A DNA stretch of 64,000 nt from Morella rubra (lineage: Eukaryota; Streptophyta; Magnoliopsida; Fagales; Myricaceae). Both the position numbers and the translations under genes were made by a program. Positions 12,251-24,600 of the stretch are shown here, piece by piece; position 1 is the stretch's first letter, and each line of letters starts with the position of its first letter. The notes beneath the pieces were generated by a model. The model saw only the letters and a program-made list of their open reading frames with translations. It did no database searches and was not told the DNA's origin. The DNA lies in the NCBI GenBank assembly GCA_003952965.2, contig CM025852.1:25213457-25277456 (forward strand), in the 5' to 3' direction.

Positions 12251-15200
12251 CCTTCTTCCCGCAGAGATTCGTAATAATAATTGATGTTCCGTCTGAGCTG
12301 GATGATGACTGACTATCAGTCTAATCAATTAACCTAAGAAAAAGAAAGAGAGAAAATTGTTTGTAATGGTTCAGTCAGAGTCAAGTTGCATTCCCTTCGT
12401 AGGCCCATAGCTATTTGCCTTGGTGGCTGATTGAAACAATTTTAACCCAAAACTTAGATGAAAAAGTCCGCCTTACTAGTTACGAGTTACTACTTTTACC
12501 TTACTTACCTACCATAACACCTCGAAACTTTACCTTTGCAGAAGCCGGCCGGCGCTACGTGCTGAGTATAGTTGGCCTGTCGTCAAACTAGACCGTCACC
12601 TAGAAAAACCGTGGTTGTTCCATCATATCAAGCTAGGAAGATGATCGAAACCATGTAGCCATTACACGTGACGTGTGCCACTTCCCACTCCGTACTACGG
12701 CTTTTTCTAGTCCCGCGGATAGCAATAATAATTGGATGTTCCAAGTCGAAGCAAGATGATGTGATCTATCAGTGGCCTTAACAAGAAGCAAGATGAAAAG
12801 AGTTTGAGTTTTTCTTGTTTTTCAGTCATCAGAGTCATTGTTTTTCCGAAATTCCCGCTTTTGTGTAGCTTTTTTTTTTGGCTTTTTTTTTTTTTGAAGT
12901 TTTTTTTTAGTGAAACCTTAGGCCTTAGTATATTAGTTGACTACTTAGTGTGACGTGAACTTCTATTCAGACCTAGTCTTAACCCACACGAAAAGCTACC
13001 ATTTGCACGAAGGGATTTCCTCTCGTGTGGCTGGAAATTCGCTCGCTCTGTCGTCTTAATCCGCCTTGGCTTAAAACCGTTGTTCCATAATAGCGCGTCT
13101 CTCAGTAGTTAGTATTTCGTTGCTCGCCACAGCATTGATGATTTCCTAGACTGTCAGTTATTTTACAAAGTATTGTGACCCAACCAGGTGGATACAATCC
13201 TTACATCGTCAGATTCTACTATAGGATCACCATTAGAAAATATCTATATTAGTTATGTTAAAAAAATAAAGAGAGATAATATTAAATAATTTGTCTTTGC
13301 TTTATTTTATGGGATATGAAATCGGATGAAAATGATGATTTGATGAAAGAAAATTTAAAGCTTAAATTCTCTTTTTTTATTAGTTTTTGATAGTGGTCCC
13401 TTGATTTTTGGAGTAGTGTAAATTTATTTAAGCATCCAAGTTTTAAGTTAAAATTTTGTAGACAAAATTTCTGTTATGCATTTAAAAATTCTAGATATTA
13501 ATTCACAGATCTTATCTTTGCAAATCCGAATTGGAGTGGAAATCCAAAAGTTAAAATTTTGTGACAAAATTTCTGTTTGCATTTAAAAATTCTAGTTAAT
13601 TCAAAGATCTTATCATGCAAATCCGTATTTGGCAGCACGTTAAAATTGAAATCGATCAAATTAATTTTTTTTACTTAAGAAACATCGAAAAATATTAAGA
13701 AAAGGCACAGAAAACTTCGACCCACCGGAATTTCGAGGGGCCCGTCTCCATGTGGAGCCTTTTTAATGAAGGGACTATTCTCTTAATTATAGGGTATACA
13801 CCCATCTTGTCCAATGCCGATAGCTGAGAGACTTTCTCAACCACCAGAATAGCCTAACTACAGAGGACAAGGATTTTCCAAATTAGTTTTTTTTTTTGTT
13901 TTGGTAGTAATCCTGAGCTAAATAATTGTTTAATTTCTTACCGAAAGTATACCTTCAACGGTTGCCTGATTGAGCTGAGGAGCCAAAATGGCCTTATAGC
14001 TCAGCAAAAGGTTGAACTGTCGCTTGAGCCACTCGAGTTACAAAAGGCTTTGGCATTGGATTTTGTCGTGTGCGGCATGGGAAGGTATGGACAAGCCGCG
14101 CATGTTCCAACTCCCTCTCCTTTGGCTTTTCGTAAAAGGTCAAAGGTTGATTTTGTTTCTCTGTCTCTCGCCCTGTGTAAAACAAAAGACAATGGACTCT
14201 GCATATTTTACAATTGTATTTGCTACCACGCATGATTATTCCAGGAAAAAGCACGTCGGTAGTCTTTGGTTTCGATCCTTGCGGCAGTCGGTATTCAGAG
14301 GAATACAAACTTTCCTTTTTCTCCATCCAGAGCCAATGCATTCAGTACGCCTACAAACACTGACGCTTTCGGTACAAGCTGATCGGGTTGATTGTTATTA
14401 TTCCCAAAATCTTTTAAGTCATGTTCTTCTAGAGTTCCCTATGTGATAATTTCCTGCCATGCTTCACACATATATACCAATATCTCGCACCAAATTTTTG
14501 TTGGTCTTCTTGTTTCTTATTTTCTTAAGACATGTAATAACATTACTTTTCGCAGTCAAATTAAGTGACCAAAGACAACTAAAAGCTCTAAACTATATAT
14601 TAAGTTAACGGTTGAAATGTGCAACAAATGAACCACGTAGATAATATTGACTATCTGCTTAATTAGTTTTTGTAGTTTAAAGACTCGATATGATGAACTT
14701 GGTAGTTTGGATGTCTAAATTTATGTTAGCATCATCGTTCGAGAAAGTAAAATGATGTTTTCTATTAAGACGATAAGTAGACACTTTTCTTTGCCCGATT
14801 GAAACGCGGTGATATGAGATTTATAATCTCTTGTCACTTGTGTTTGGAAGTAACTCCTCGGACAAAATGCCCAATGATTATTATGAATTGGCTAATACAT
14901 TATGACTTTAAGCAATTAGCATATTAAGGTGGGGAAAAGTTGAAAGGAGAAAAATATTACGTGATTGAAGCTGATAACCTTCTAATTTTTCCTTGCTCCG
15001 AAAGCAACATAATTAATTTCCACGACGTAGAGCCAGCATAACGTACGTAAGAAGTAAGAACGAATAGTTCCATTTTAATGTCTTTGCTTACGTTCGACTC
15101 TATCGAAACTTGCCACCAAATAGTTTTTCTCTTGTAGTTGTAACCAATGGCCCACAAATATATACTTCCACTTATTCCTTAGTAATGGGGCTTAATAATA

Positions 15201-15859
15201 ATAACGATCTGATAATGTATGGATCAACGAGTACGTAGATCTATCCTAATGTACTTAATTAGTAAATGTCGACAGACTGCAAAGTAACTACGTCCTTAGT
15301 GGATAATATTTTGTCAGATCCGCACTTTGATTACAATTCCTTTATAAATTGATTACCCATGATTGAACTTTACATCGAGGATCTCTAGGATATATATATA
15401 TCCGATCTATAAACCGATCATAATTTGGTTTACTTCTTAGAGTAGTAAGATTATAATTTCAACTGACATGCAAATATTGCATTTGCAGAATATATATGTG
15501 ATTCGATCGGTACTGATGGGTTTTGATCAAACAGTGATGCAAAGTAGGTACGTAGGAGTTATATGTAAATTTGTTAATTAATTGTAGAGGTTTAACACTT
15601 ACTAATGTTACCCCAAGCCTATGATCAATATCATGGTATACCTACCCCAATATATGTACATGAACTAAATAACCTAGCTCCACATATTTTGTAAATTTAG
15701 ATATATTCATGGACATATACATGATGTATTTGTACAAATTAATGAAGGTAATCTTTCTAGTCAAAAGGGTTGAACAAGGCCAGAGTTTAAGACTTAGACT
15801 TCACGATATGAATCGAGATTATCGATAATTTTTTACCGTGGTGTAATTTAGAAAGAAAT
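12251..15859. other. Intergenic DNA between the MINDY and KNAT7-like genes
   Basis: No gene with family resemblance is found. Contents: a diverged direct duplication (about 12255-12400 against 12700-12850, sharing AATAATAATTG and ATGTTCC phrases), a closer direct repeat at 13446-13632, several homopolymer T runs near 12870-12910 and 13885, and ATATAT stretches near 15390. An open frame of 144 codons at 14012-14446 has no recognisable domain and is overlapped by a similar-length frame on the other strand. Confidence 0.5.
13446..13632. repeat. Imperfect tandem repeat, about 85-90 bp unit, two copies
   Basis: Unit 1 is 13446-13534 and unit 2 is 13549-13632. Both run AGTTAAAATTTTGT, GACAAAATTTCTGTT, GCATTTAAAAATTCTAG, ATCTTATC, GCAAATCCG. 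They differ by several one- to eight-base indels. Confidence 0.7.
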
Positions 15860-18745
15860 ATATAACAATAAATATAGATGCCTACTAAAAAGGGTATGAC
15901 TCGCACTGGTTGGAGTTTATATACATAGTATTAGCTATTATAGTACTTGTGTCTCTCTTTCTTTTAAATATAACATTGTGAAAGATGTCGATGCTAGTGA
16001 GCCTACCTGCTATGCCTACATGCCACGTTAACTCTCTATTAGGGTTGGTGGCTTGTCTTTTGAGTTTCAATGAACCATTGCGTTCCTGCTTTCTTAAACC
16101 TAAAGAGGCTGGAAGCTGAAAAGCATCACACACCAGCCAATTAGGAGATGGAACAGTGATAGCTCAACCTCATCCCAATTTCTTAATCAATGACAACATT
16201 AAATTAATTGAAGGGTCGGTTACTATTATTTTAGTTGTTAAAGCAACCTATTTGGATGGAAAAAAAATATGTTTTTCGTATAAAAAACGTAACTTATAAA
16301 AGAGATTGCATGTAACGAACTAAAGTTGAGTAAGTCCATTTTGGTGCTAAGTTGAATTTTTTGTCTGAAATTTTATATTTTGCATCTCATATATACAAAG
16401 AAAGTTAAACTCGAAAAGAATTCATCCATTCTCTTCAATCATCGATTCATGTAGAATTATGTGATAATTCTCTATCCTTTTAATTTTAAGATAATTTGGG
16501 CTTGTAGTTGAAGAATCAAGCACTAATATTAAGCCAAAAACTTAAGTTCTTAGTCAAATGGCAACCTTATTTCTCTATAGTAGATGAATGCCAACAAGTT
16601 AGACAGTCAAGCACATTAACGAATTAAAAGAATTATCGCTATCTCTTTTAAACCTAATAATAATCTCTTAAAAGAATGATTTATGGAAAATGAGCTTTAA
16701 TTATACTCAATAATTTATGGCAACTCACAAGAACTCAAATAATTGAATCCTAAACATTTTTGTAGTTTTGTTCTGTATTTGGGATGAGAAAGATGATAAC
16801 GCATCTTAACAGATGTGACCTTAATCTATCAAATAGTTTGTCTTGCCAATGAGAATATGCGATGTATTTATCATTTCATAAAAGTCAGCAACCTTCGGTG
16901 ACTGCGAATGGAAGCCAAGTCTTTAGCCTATATATGACCTCTAATCATTGAAAGGGGGTGCTCCACATGTGTTACCGGGAGTGCCCATAGAACCTAACCT
17001 CAAGAGTTTTTTCTTTTTCTTTGAGATAAGCAGATGGAACCTCTGAAATTTTATTAATAATATTAATGTATATCAGAGGAATACCAAATTACATACCCAA
17101 AATTAGTTAATTGGCTTATTTCCATACCCAAAACCAGTTCCTTTCAGTTAATATCCCTAATGCACTTGTGAAAAAGTTATGAAAATAAAAAACAAAACAT
17201 CCCAAGAAATTCAGAGGATACCAATTGTCATACCACAGAAGCAGCTTTATCTTGTTTCTTTTTCTGACCTTGCTTCCAACCCGGCCTTCCATAGTAATGA
17301 TCCTATAGCCATCTCTGACTCTCTGTCTCTCTCCCTCTGTCTCTCTGTGAACTCTTCTCTCAAGGTCTTTAAATTACAAACCATACTTGACACCCCTCTC
17401 TCTTTCTCTCCTTTTCTCTCTTTCCGTTTCATGTGTTTGCTTCTTTCCCTTTCCTGTGTATGTAAAATCTTTTGTTGCTCTCAGAAGTGGAGCAGAAAGT
17501 TTGTGACTCAGATCCCGAGATACGGCTTCTCTCTCTTGCTCTCTGTCACACCATTAACGATAAAACTGTCTGCTTCTTAGTTCTCCCTCTCTCTCTCTCC
17601 CTAACACGCGGAAACAAAAACCACAACTTGATTCCAGTCCTTTCAAACACAAGGGTCTCTTCTGTGGTCCTGAACCTCAAACCCCCAGCTTTTCTCTGCG
17701 TAGGACTCAACACTCTTTCAAACCACTTTTATGCTTATTACCCATTTACAAACTCTCCGTTCACTACGATTCTCATATAAGCACCTCGCTTGCTCTGTCT
17801 TATGGATATAGATCAAATGCAAGAACCAAGCCTGGGGATGATGGGAGGTGGCGGTGCAGGTGGTAGTAGTGGTGGTTTAAGTGGTGAAATGGGAGTTTCC
17901 GGAGACCACCAGCGCCAACTCAAGGCGGAGATAGCTACTCATCCGCTATACGAGCAGCTTCTGTCGGCCCATGTGGCTTGCCTTCGCGTCGCCACGCCGA
18001 TTGATCAGTTGCCGTTGATTGACGCGCAGTTAGCGCAGTCTCACCATCTTTTGCGGTCTTATGCCTCTCAACGTAGCCATACCCTCTCTCCCCATGACCG
18101 TCAAGAGCTCGACAACTTCTTGGTAATATGCTTTTAACACTAACCTATTTCTTTCTTTAATTTTCATTTGTCATGTGGTTTTGTCCATTCTTTTCCCGAG
18201 GTTTCACTGCAGGGTGGTTCTTTTGCTGGGTTTTGTTACAGGCACAGTATTTGTTAGTTTTGTGTAGCTTCAAAGAACAGCTTCAACAACATGTCAGAGT
18301 CCATGCCGTCGAGGCTGTGGTAGCTTGCCGTGAAATCGAAAACACCTTACAGGCCATTACTGGTATGTTTACTTTTTGTTTATCTCAATGCAATTTTTTC
18401 TTGTTCATATTAGTGGCAATTTCTTTCCGTCTGTATCATAAGTAAACATCTTTAGCTACTTCGATGGATAAAATATGCAAAGTTGATTAACGTGATAATG
18501 TTTTGTCGTCTCTCTTTGGGTAAGTTCGGTAGGTAGAAAGATAGGAGAGACTACTTGGGTTTTTCGCCAATTTGGGTCTCCCAGCGGGAGTTGGGTGAAG
18601 TAGGACCTACCCAGAAAATATCTATAACATATAGTTGGCGAAGTGTTAGTTAGTCCGGTGAGGAAGGCACTCCCACCACCAACAACCGATATGGTTGATT
18701 GGAGAATATTTGGAATTTCTACAATTAGACTACTTTGGGATGCAT
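15860..18745 (+). repeat. Tandem duplication, upstream copy (KNAT7 promoter to intron 2)
   Basis: This 2886-bp unit recurs at 18756-21665. Identity is essentially complete wherever I compared, including noncoding DNA and all coding parts. Differences are net 24 bp of indels around 17206-17235 (4 bp and about 20 bp shorter here). The unit contains about 1.9 kb of upstream DNA, exon 1, intron 1, exon 2 and about 380 bp of intron 2. Shared sequence begins at ATATAACAATA (15860) and ends at GGGATGCAT (18745). Confidence 0.92.
17802..18445 (+). pseudogene. Partial KNAT7-like gene, exons 1-2 only (upstream copy)
   Basis: Exon 1 is 17802-18122 and exon 2 is 18242-18362, both with intact splice sites and frames identical to the downstream copy. 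They encode the N-terminal 147 residues: a glycine-rich start, KNOX1 (from [14 protein letters not shown]) and KNOX2 ([17 protein letters not shown]). Exons 3-5 (ELK and homeodomain) are absent next to this copy. If the transcript stopped in intron 2, reading on past the exon 2 donor gives 27 more residues to a stop at 18445: a 174-residue protein with only the MEINOX dimerisation region. Alternatively exon 2 here could splice across the second copy to exon 3 at 24646. Whether it is a dead fragment, a regulatory product or an assembly artefact cannot be told from sequence. Confidence 0.75.
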
Positions 18746-18755
18746 ATAAGAAGTC
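18746..18755. other. 10-bp filler at the duplication junction
   Basis: The ten bases ATAAGAAGTC sit between the end of the upstream unit and the start of the downstream unit and belong to neither. Short filler of this kind is typical of end-joining repair. Confidence 0.7.
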
Positions 18756-21665
18756 ATATAACAATAAATATAGATGCCTACTAAAAAGGGTATGACTCGC
18801 ACTGGTTGGAGTTTATATACATAGTATTAGCTATTATAGTACTTGTGTCTCTCTTTCTTTTAAATATAACATTGTGAAAGATGTCGATGCTAGTGAGCCT
18901 ACCTGCTATGCCTACATGCCACGTTAACTCTCTATTAGGGTTGGTGGCTTGTCTTTTGAGTTTCAATGAACCATTGCGTTCCTGCTTTCTTAAACCTAAA
19001 GAGGCTGGAAGCTGAAAAGCATCACACACCAGCCAATTAGGAGATGGAACAGTGATAGCTCAACCTCATCCCAATTTCTTAATCAATGACAACATTAAAT
19101 TAATTGAAGGGTCGGTTACTATTATTTTAGTTGTTAAAGCAACCTATTTGGATGGAAAAAAAATATGTTTTTCGTATAAAAAACGTAACTTATAAAAGAG
19201 ATTGCATGTAACGAACTAAAGTTGAGTAAGTCCATTTTGGTGCTAAGTTGAATTTTTTGTCTGAAATTTTATATTTTGCATCTCATATATACAAAGAAAG
19301 TTAAACTCGAAAAGAATTCATCCATTCTCTTCAATCATCGATTCATGTAGAATTATGTGATAATTCTCTATCCTTTTAATTTTAAGATAATTTGGGCTTG
19401 TAGTTGAAGAATCAAGCACTAATATTAAGCCAAAAACTTAAGTTCTTAGTCAAATGGCAACCTTATTTCTCTATAGTAGATGAATGCCAACAAGTTAGAC
19501 AGTCAAGCACATTAACGAATTAAAAGAATTATCGCTATCTCTTTTAAACCTAATAATAATCTCTTAAAAGAATGATTTATGGAAAATGAGCTTTAATTAT
19601 ACTCAATAATTTATGGCAACTCACAAGAACTCAAATAATTGAATCCTAAACATTTTTGTAGTTTTGTTCTGTATTTGGGATGAGAAAGATGATAACGCAT
19701 CTTAACAGATGTGACCTTAATCTATCAAATAGTTTGTCTTGCCAATGAGAATATGCGATGTATTTATCATTTCATAAAAGTCAGCAACCTTCGGTGACTG
19801 CGAATGGAAGCCAAGTCTTTAGCCTATATATGACCTCTAATCATTGAAAGGGGGTGCTCCACATGTGTTACCGGGAGTGCCCATAGAACCTAACCTCAAG
19901 AGTTTTTTCTTTTTCTTTGAGATAAGCAGATGGAACCTCTGAAATTTTATTAATAATATTAATGTATATCAGAGGAATACCAAATTACATACCCAAAATT
20001 AGTTAATTGGCTTATTTCCATACCCAAAACCAGTTCCTTTCAGTTAATATCCCTAATGCACTTGTGAAAAAGTTATGAAAATAAAAAACAAAACAAAAAT
20101 CCCAAGAAATTCAGAGGGGATAAAAAGAACAAAAAGCAACCAAATTGTCATACCACAGAAGCAGCTTTATCTTGTTTCTTTTTCTGACCTTGCTTCCAAC
20201 CCGGCCTTCCATAGTAATGATCCTATAGCCATCTCTGACTCTCTGTCTCTCTCCCTCTGTCTCTCTGTGAACTCTTCTCTCAAGGTCTTTAAATTACAAA
20301 CCATACTTGACACCCCTCTCTCTTTCTCTCCTTTTCTCTCTTTCCGTTTCATGTGTTTGCTTCTTTCCCTTTCCTGTGTATGTAAAATCTTTTGTTGCTC
20401 TCAGAAGTGGAGCAGAAAGTTTGTGACTCAGATCCCGAGATACGGCTTCTCTCTCTTGCTCTCTGTCACACCATTAACGATAAAACTGTCTGCTTCTTAG
20501 TTCTCCCTCTCTCTCTCTCCCTAACACGCGGAAACAAAAACCACAACTTGATTCCAGTCCTTTCAAACACAAGGGTCTCTTCTGTGGTCCTGAACCTCAA
20601 ACCCCCAGCTTTTCTCTGCGTAGGACTCAACACTCTTTCAAACCACTTTTATGCTTATTACCCATTTACAAACTCTCCGTTCACTACGATTCTCATATAA
20701 GCACCTCGCTTGCTCTGTCTTATGGATATAGATCAAATGCAAGAACCAAGCCTGGGGATGATGGGAGGTGGCGGTGCAGGTGGTAGTAGTGGTGGTTTAA
20801 GTGGTGAAATGGGAGTTTCCGGAGACCACCAGCGCCAACTCAAGGCGGAGATAGCTACTCATCCGCTATACGAGCAGCTTCTGTCGGCCCATGTGGCTTG
20901 CCTTCGCGTCGCCACGCCGATTGATCAGTTGCCGTTGATTGACGCGCAGTTAGCGCAGTCTCACCATCTTTTGCGGTCTTATGCCTCTCAACGTAGCCAT
21001 ACCCTCTCTCCCCATGACCGTCAAGAGCTCGACAACTTCTTGGTAATATGCTTTTAACACTAACCTATTTCTTTCTTTAATTTTCATTTGTCATGTGGTT
21101 TTGTCCATTCTTTTCCCGAGGTTTCACTGCAGGGTGGTTCTTTTGCTGGGTTTTGTTACAGGCACAGTATTTGTTAGTTTTGTGTAGCTTCAAAGAACAG
21201 CTTCAACAACATGTCAGAGTCCATGCCGTCGAGGCTGTGGTAGCTTGCCGTGAAATCGAAAACACCTTACAGGCCATTACTGGTATGTTTACTTTTTGTT
21301 TATCTCAATGCAATTTTTTCTTGTTCATATTAGTGGCAATTTCTTTCCGTCTGTATCATAAGTAAACATCTTTAGCTACTTCGATGGATAAAATATGCAA
21401 AGTTGATTAACGTGATAATGTTTTGTCGTCTCTCTTTGGGTAAGTTCGGTAGGTAGAAAGATAGGAGAGACTACTTGGGTTTTTCGCCAATTTGGGTCTC
21501 CCAGCGGGAGTTGGGTGAAGTAGGACCTACCCAGAAAATATCTATAACATATAGTTGGCGAAGTGTTAGTTAGTCCGGTGAGGAAGGCACTCCCACCACC
21601 AACAACCGATATGGTTGATTGGAGAATATTTGGAATTTCTACAATTAGACTACTTTGGGATGCAT
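18756..21665 (+). repeat. Tandem duplication, downstream copy
   Basis: This 2910-bp unit matches 15860-18745. It is 24 bp longer because of A-rich bases at 20094-20140 that the upstream copy lacks. It runs straight into unique intron 2 sequence at 21666 and so supplies the promoter and first two exons of the complete gene. Confidence 0.92.
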
Positions 21666-24600
21666 GAACTTTCTTGCTTTACACATGATTTGGACTTTGC
21701 CTACGTGTTAGAGGTTTATAGGTCTTTGTATTGGTTTGGGCAACTGCCTTGTTGTGATATTGAAATGTAGGAAGTGAGGCCATAGTGCAATGGAATCCAT
21801 CTCTGGCTAGCTGTTGTTTATAGGGTTGGGGAAACTTTGTAAGATGACTGGATATATAACGTGCCTGCATAAGACTTTTTGACCTAAAATTTCGAGCAAC
21901 ACGCACGGTTTTAGAGGTCTGTTCGAAAGGACTCTTACAACTTTGTATTATCTTGGAGTCTGAGCAAAAAAAGATATGACAGTTTATCGTAGCGTTTTCA
22001 TGATGACAAGTATAAACTTTTTGCTGATAATAGACTGTCCCATACGCCCAGATTTTAAACATCGACTCCTAGAATACTGATATTTCGCTGCGATTCTCTT
22101 ACTACCTGCATACTGATGTACAATTACTGCTCTAGGAAATCATGGAATATCTCGATCAGAAATAGGCGTCAGGCCTTTCATTGATGAGCATCCTGACCTA
22201 TAGTATGTGAAATACTTTAAGAGTACTAAATAATCCGACCAAGCTGACGATGACATTCTCCATTTGTAATACGTACACATGACAAAACCAATGCTAAGCC
22301 TGACAATAACTCGTGCAATCTCTATGTCGTGGGGGAATCACAGCAAAGTTCAATCCACATGTATATGAGTGGTTGAATAGAATAGGGCATGGTAGGTTTG
22401 GGCTGAATGAGTGCTATTTTTTGGTATGAAACCATCATTATTTGCTACAGTTCGTGCAAAAGATTATCAATGTTTGAGATGGTAGGTTTGGGCTGAATGA
22501 GTGCTATTTTTTCTGACAGTGCAAGCGTCTTACCAATTCATATCAAGTCAACTAGTAGTTAACTTTGACGGCAAAGTGAAATTCTTTTTGGCTATATGCT
22601 AGATATTTCCTTTCAATAGGCCTACTATTGCAGTGTTTTATATGGAAGCATTGAGGTGGTGTTTGATTGTTAAAATTTTGAGGTGGTAGAAATTTTGGAG
22701 TATGGAGTTGGTGAAAAAATAAAGATAGTTTATGAAAGTTGGTGAAAAAGTGAAGAGAGAAAATATTTGAATAAATATTAAAATGAAAAAAAATTATTTG
22801 ATGGAAAGAGAGAGATTATTATATAGCTTATTTGCCAAAGTTTCAGCAATGTGGACATGTGATACGATTCGTTACCTATAGCCAAATCAATGATTTAATG
22901 GGCGAGATTGACATATTAGATGATCATTACCAATAGCCAAATGATCGTTCGGGAGTGCATTATTTCGCCTTCTTTTCAAAGATGAGATTGTAGTTTGTGG
23001 TTTTATATTGTATGTGCATTTAGAACTGCGACTGCTAGGAAGTTTTACTTATTGGGTCACTCTACTTCATCTACTTCTCCATGTCACTTAATTCGTCACT
23101 GAATTCATCTCAAGTACTCAAATCCATGAATTGTTATAAACTAAAAATTTATATTGTTTGAGATTCAAATTCCCTTGTTGATCTCGTGGTTGGGTGTGAG
23201 ACAACTCAATTTTTTGGGGTTTATTGTCCTTTTTTTTTTTTTTTCATTAGTAAACATATAGTTTTGCTGACCTTTTTCTTTTCTTGTTTCCTTGAACTCA
23301 TTAAAATTGTTAAATTAAAATATGAACATTTGTAAGCGGTTGTAATAGCAATCCCTTTAGTTGTAAAGGGGTCAGGATTGTATGGAAGAAAACTCATAGA
23401 AGGCCCGTTTCCAATTTGATGGCGGGCCAAAATCCACAAGTAATATCCTTGCCTCAAGGTCTTGTGGAGTAGAAGGTCTTTGGGAGTGCTCCATGGCAAG
23501 GCAGCTTTTGCTGATCATCAATTCTGCCTGCCTGCCCAGATGTGGCACCCTATATCATTATTGTTTACTTCCCTTTCGAGGGTTGCGGGTCGACCTTACT
23601 GCTATATGAGTGGTAGGTCACGCTCAAAACTCCTCCGACCTTAGTTCCAAATGCTTAGGTGGTTGATCGACTATACATCAGTGGTCTGTTTCTTGAATTT
23701 TGAATTGGCCGGAAGGTTGAAAATATGATCCATTACATTAATTGTTTGTGAAATGAAAAAGACCATTCAAAATCCGTTAGCTTGGTGTTGTGCACTTTTC
23801 TTCTTGCATGCACGGGCGGATAGGTTAGTGTTGTGCTATGTTTTGAGTGGTTGAGTAAAGTGTTTTTCTTTACGCTTCCTCCTACACTAGAATTGTTTCT
23901 TTTTGAAGTCTATTGCCCTATTGCATTAATGAATTGTCATATCACATGATGTTCCATTGCCAAGTCTTTGATCATTTTTTTCCCTTGGTCTACTACCACC
24001 TCTTCTAGCCTGGCATTGCAATCAATGGCTTTCTAGTCTAGTAGTACTCCTTATTTATTCAAGGAGGAGATTTTGGATTTGATCCACCATTGGTTTATAA
24101 TCTTGAGGATGAAAGATTCTTCTGTTGATGGTTATATTCTTCTATTCTCTGGATTTGTGCATATAATCATACACACGAGGGACTGCAATAAAAAAAATTC
24201 CTCCAAGTGAAGGAAATATTGTATCCGCTAGGTTGATGGAGGAAAAGGAAGTCGTTGACCATTCAAAGACTACGGAGATATAAAAGGAACTGATATCTCT
24301 TTTGGATCTTAACAGATGCTGTCTAAGTTCTCTTTTATTATCTTAATTGTAATCAGTTTAAGCACTATAAAAGCCAAAACTTACTAAATAGGAATCGTCT
24401 TTTTGAAAATTTGCATTCGAACTGCCTGGAACACATTAGGCAGGAGTTACCAGTAGTGATTTTAGACACGACCCTACAAACTCCCTTTAGAATTTACGTA
24501 GGAGTATTGCATGTGTTTGTGTTTTATCTTCATCAAAAAGTAGGCATATAAAATAAAATAGAATATGGGGCACTAGAAGATATTGTATGATTGCTTGCGG

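Noticed and set aside
14012-14446. 144-codon open frame on + with a 115-codon frame opposite
   Set aside because: No recognisable family; overlapping frames of similar size on both strands suggest chance in a stop-poor stretch. No promoter or splice context.
15885-19029. Identical 82-codon minus-strand frames in both duplicate units
   Set aside because: Preserved only because the duplication is recent; no domain, and they lie in the KNAT7 upstream DNA.
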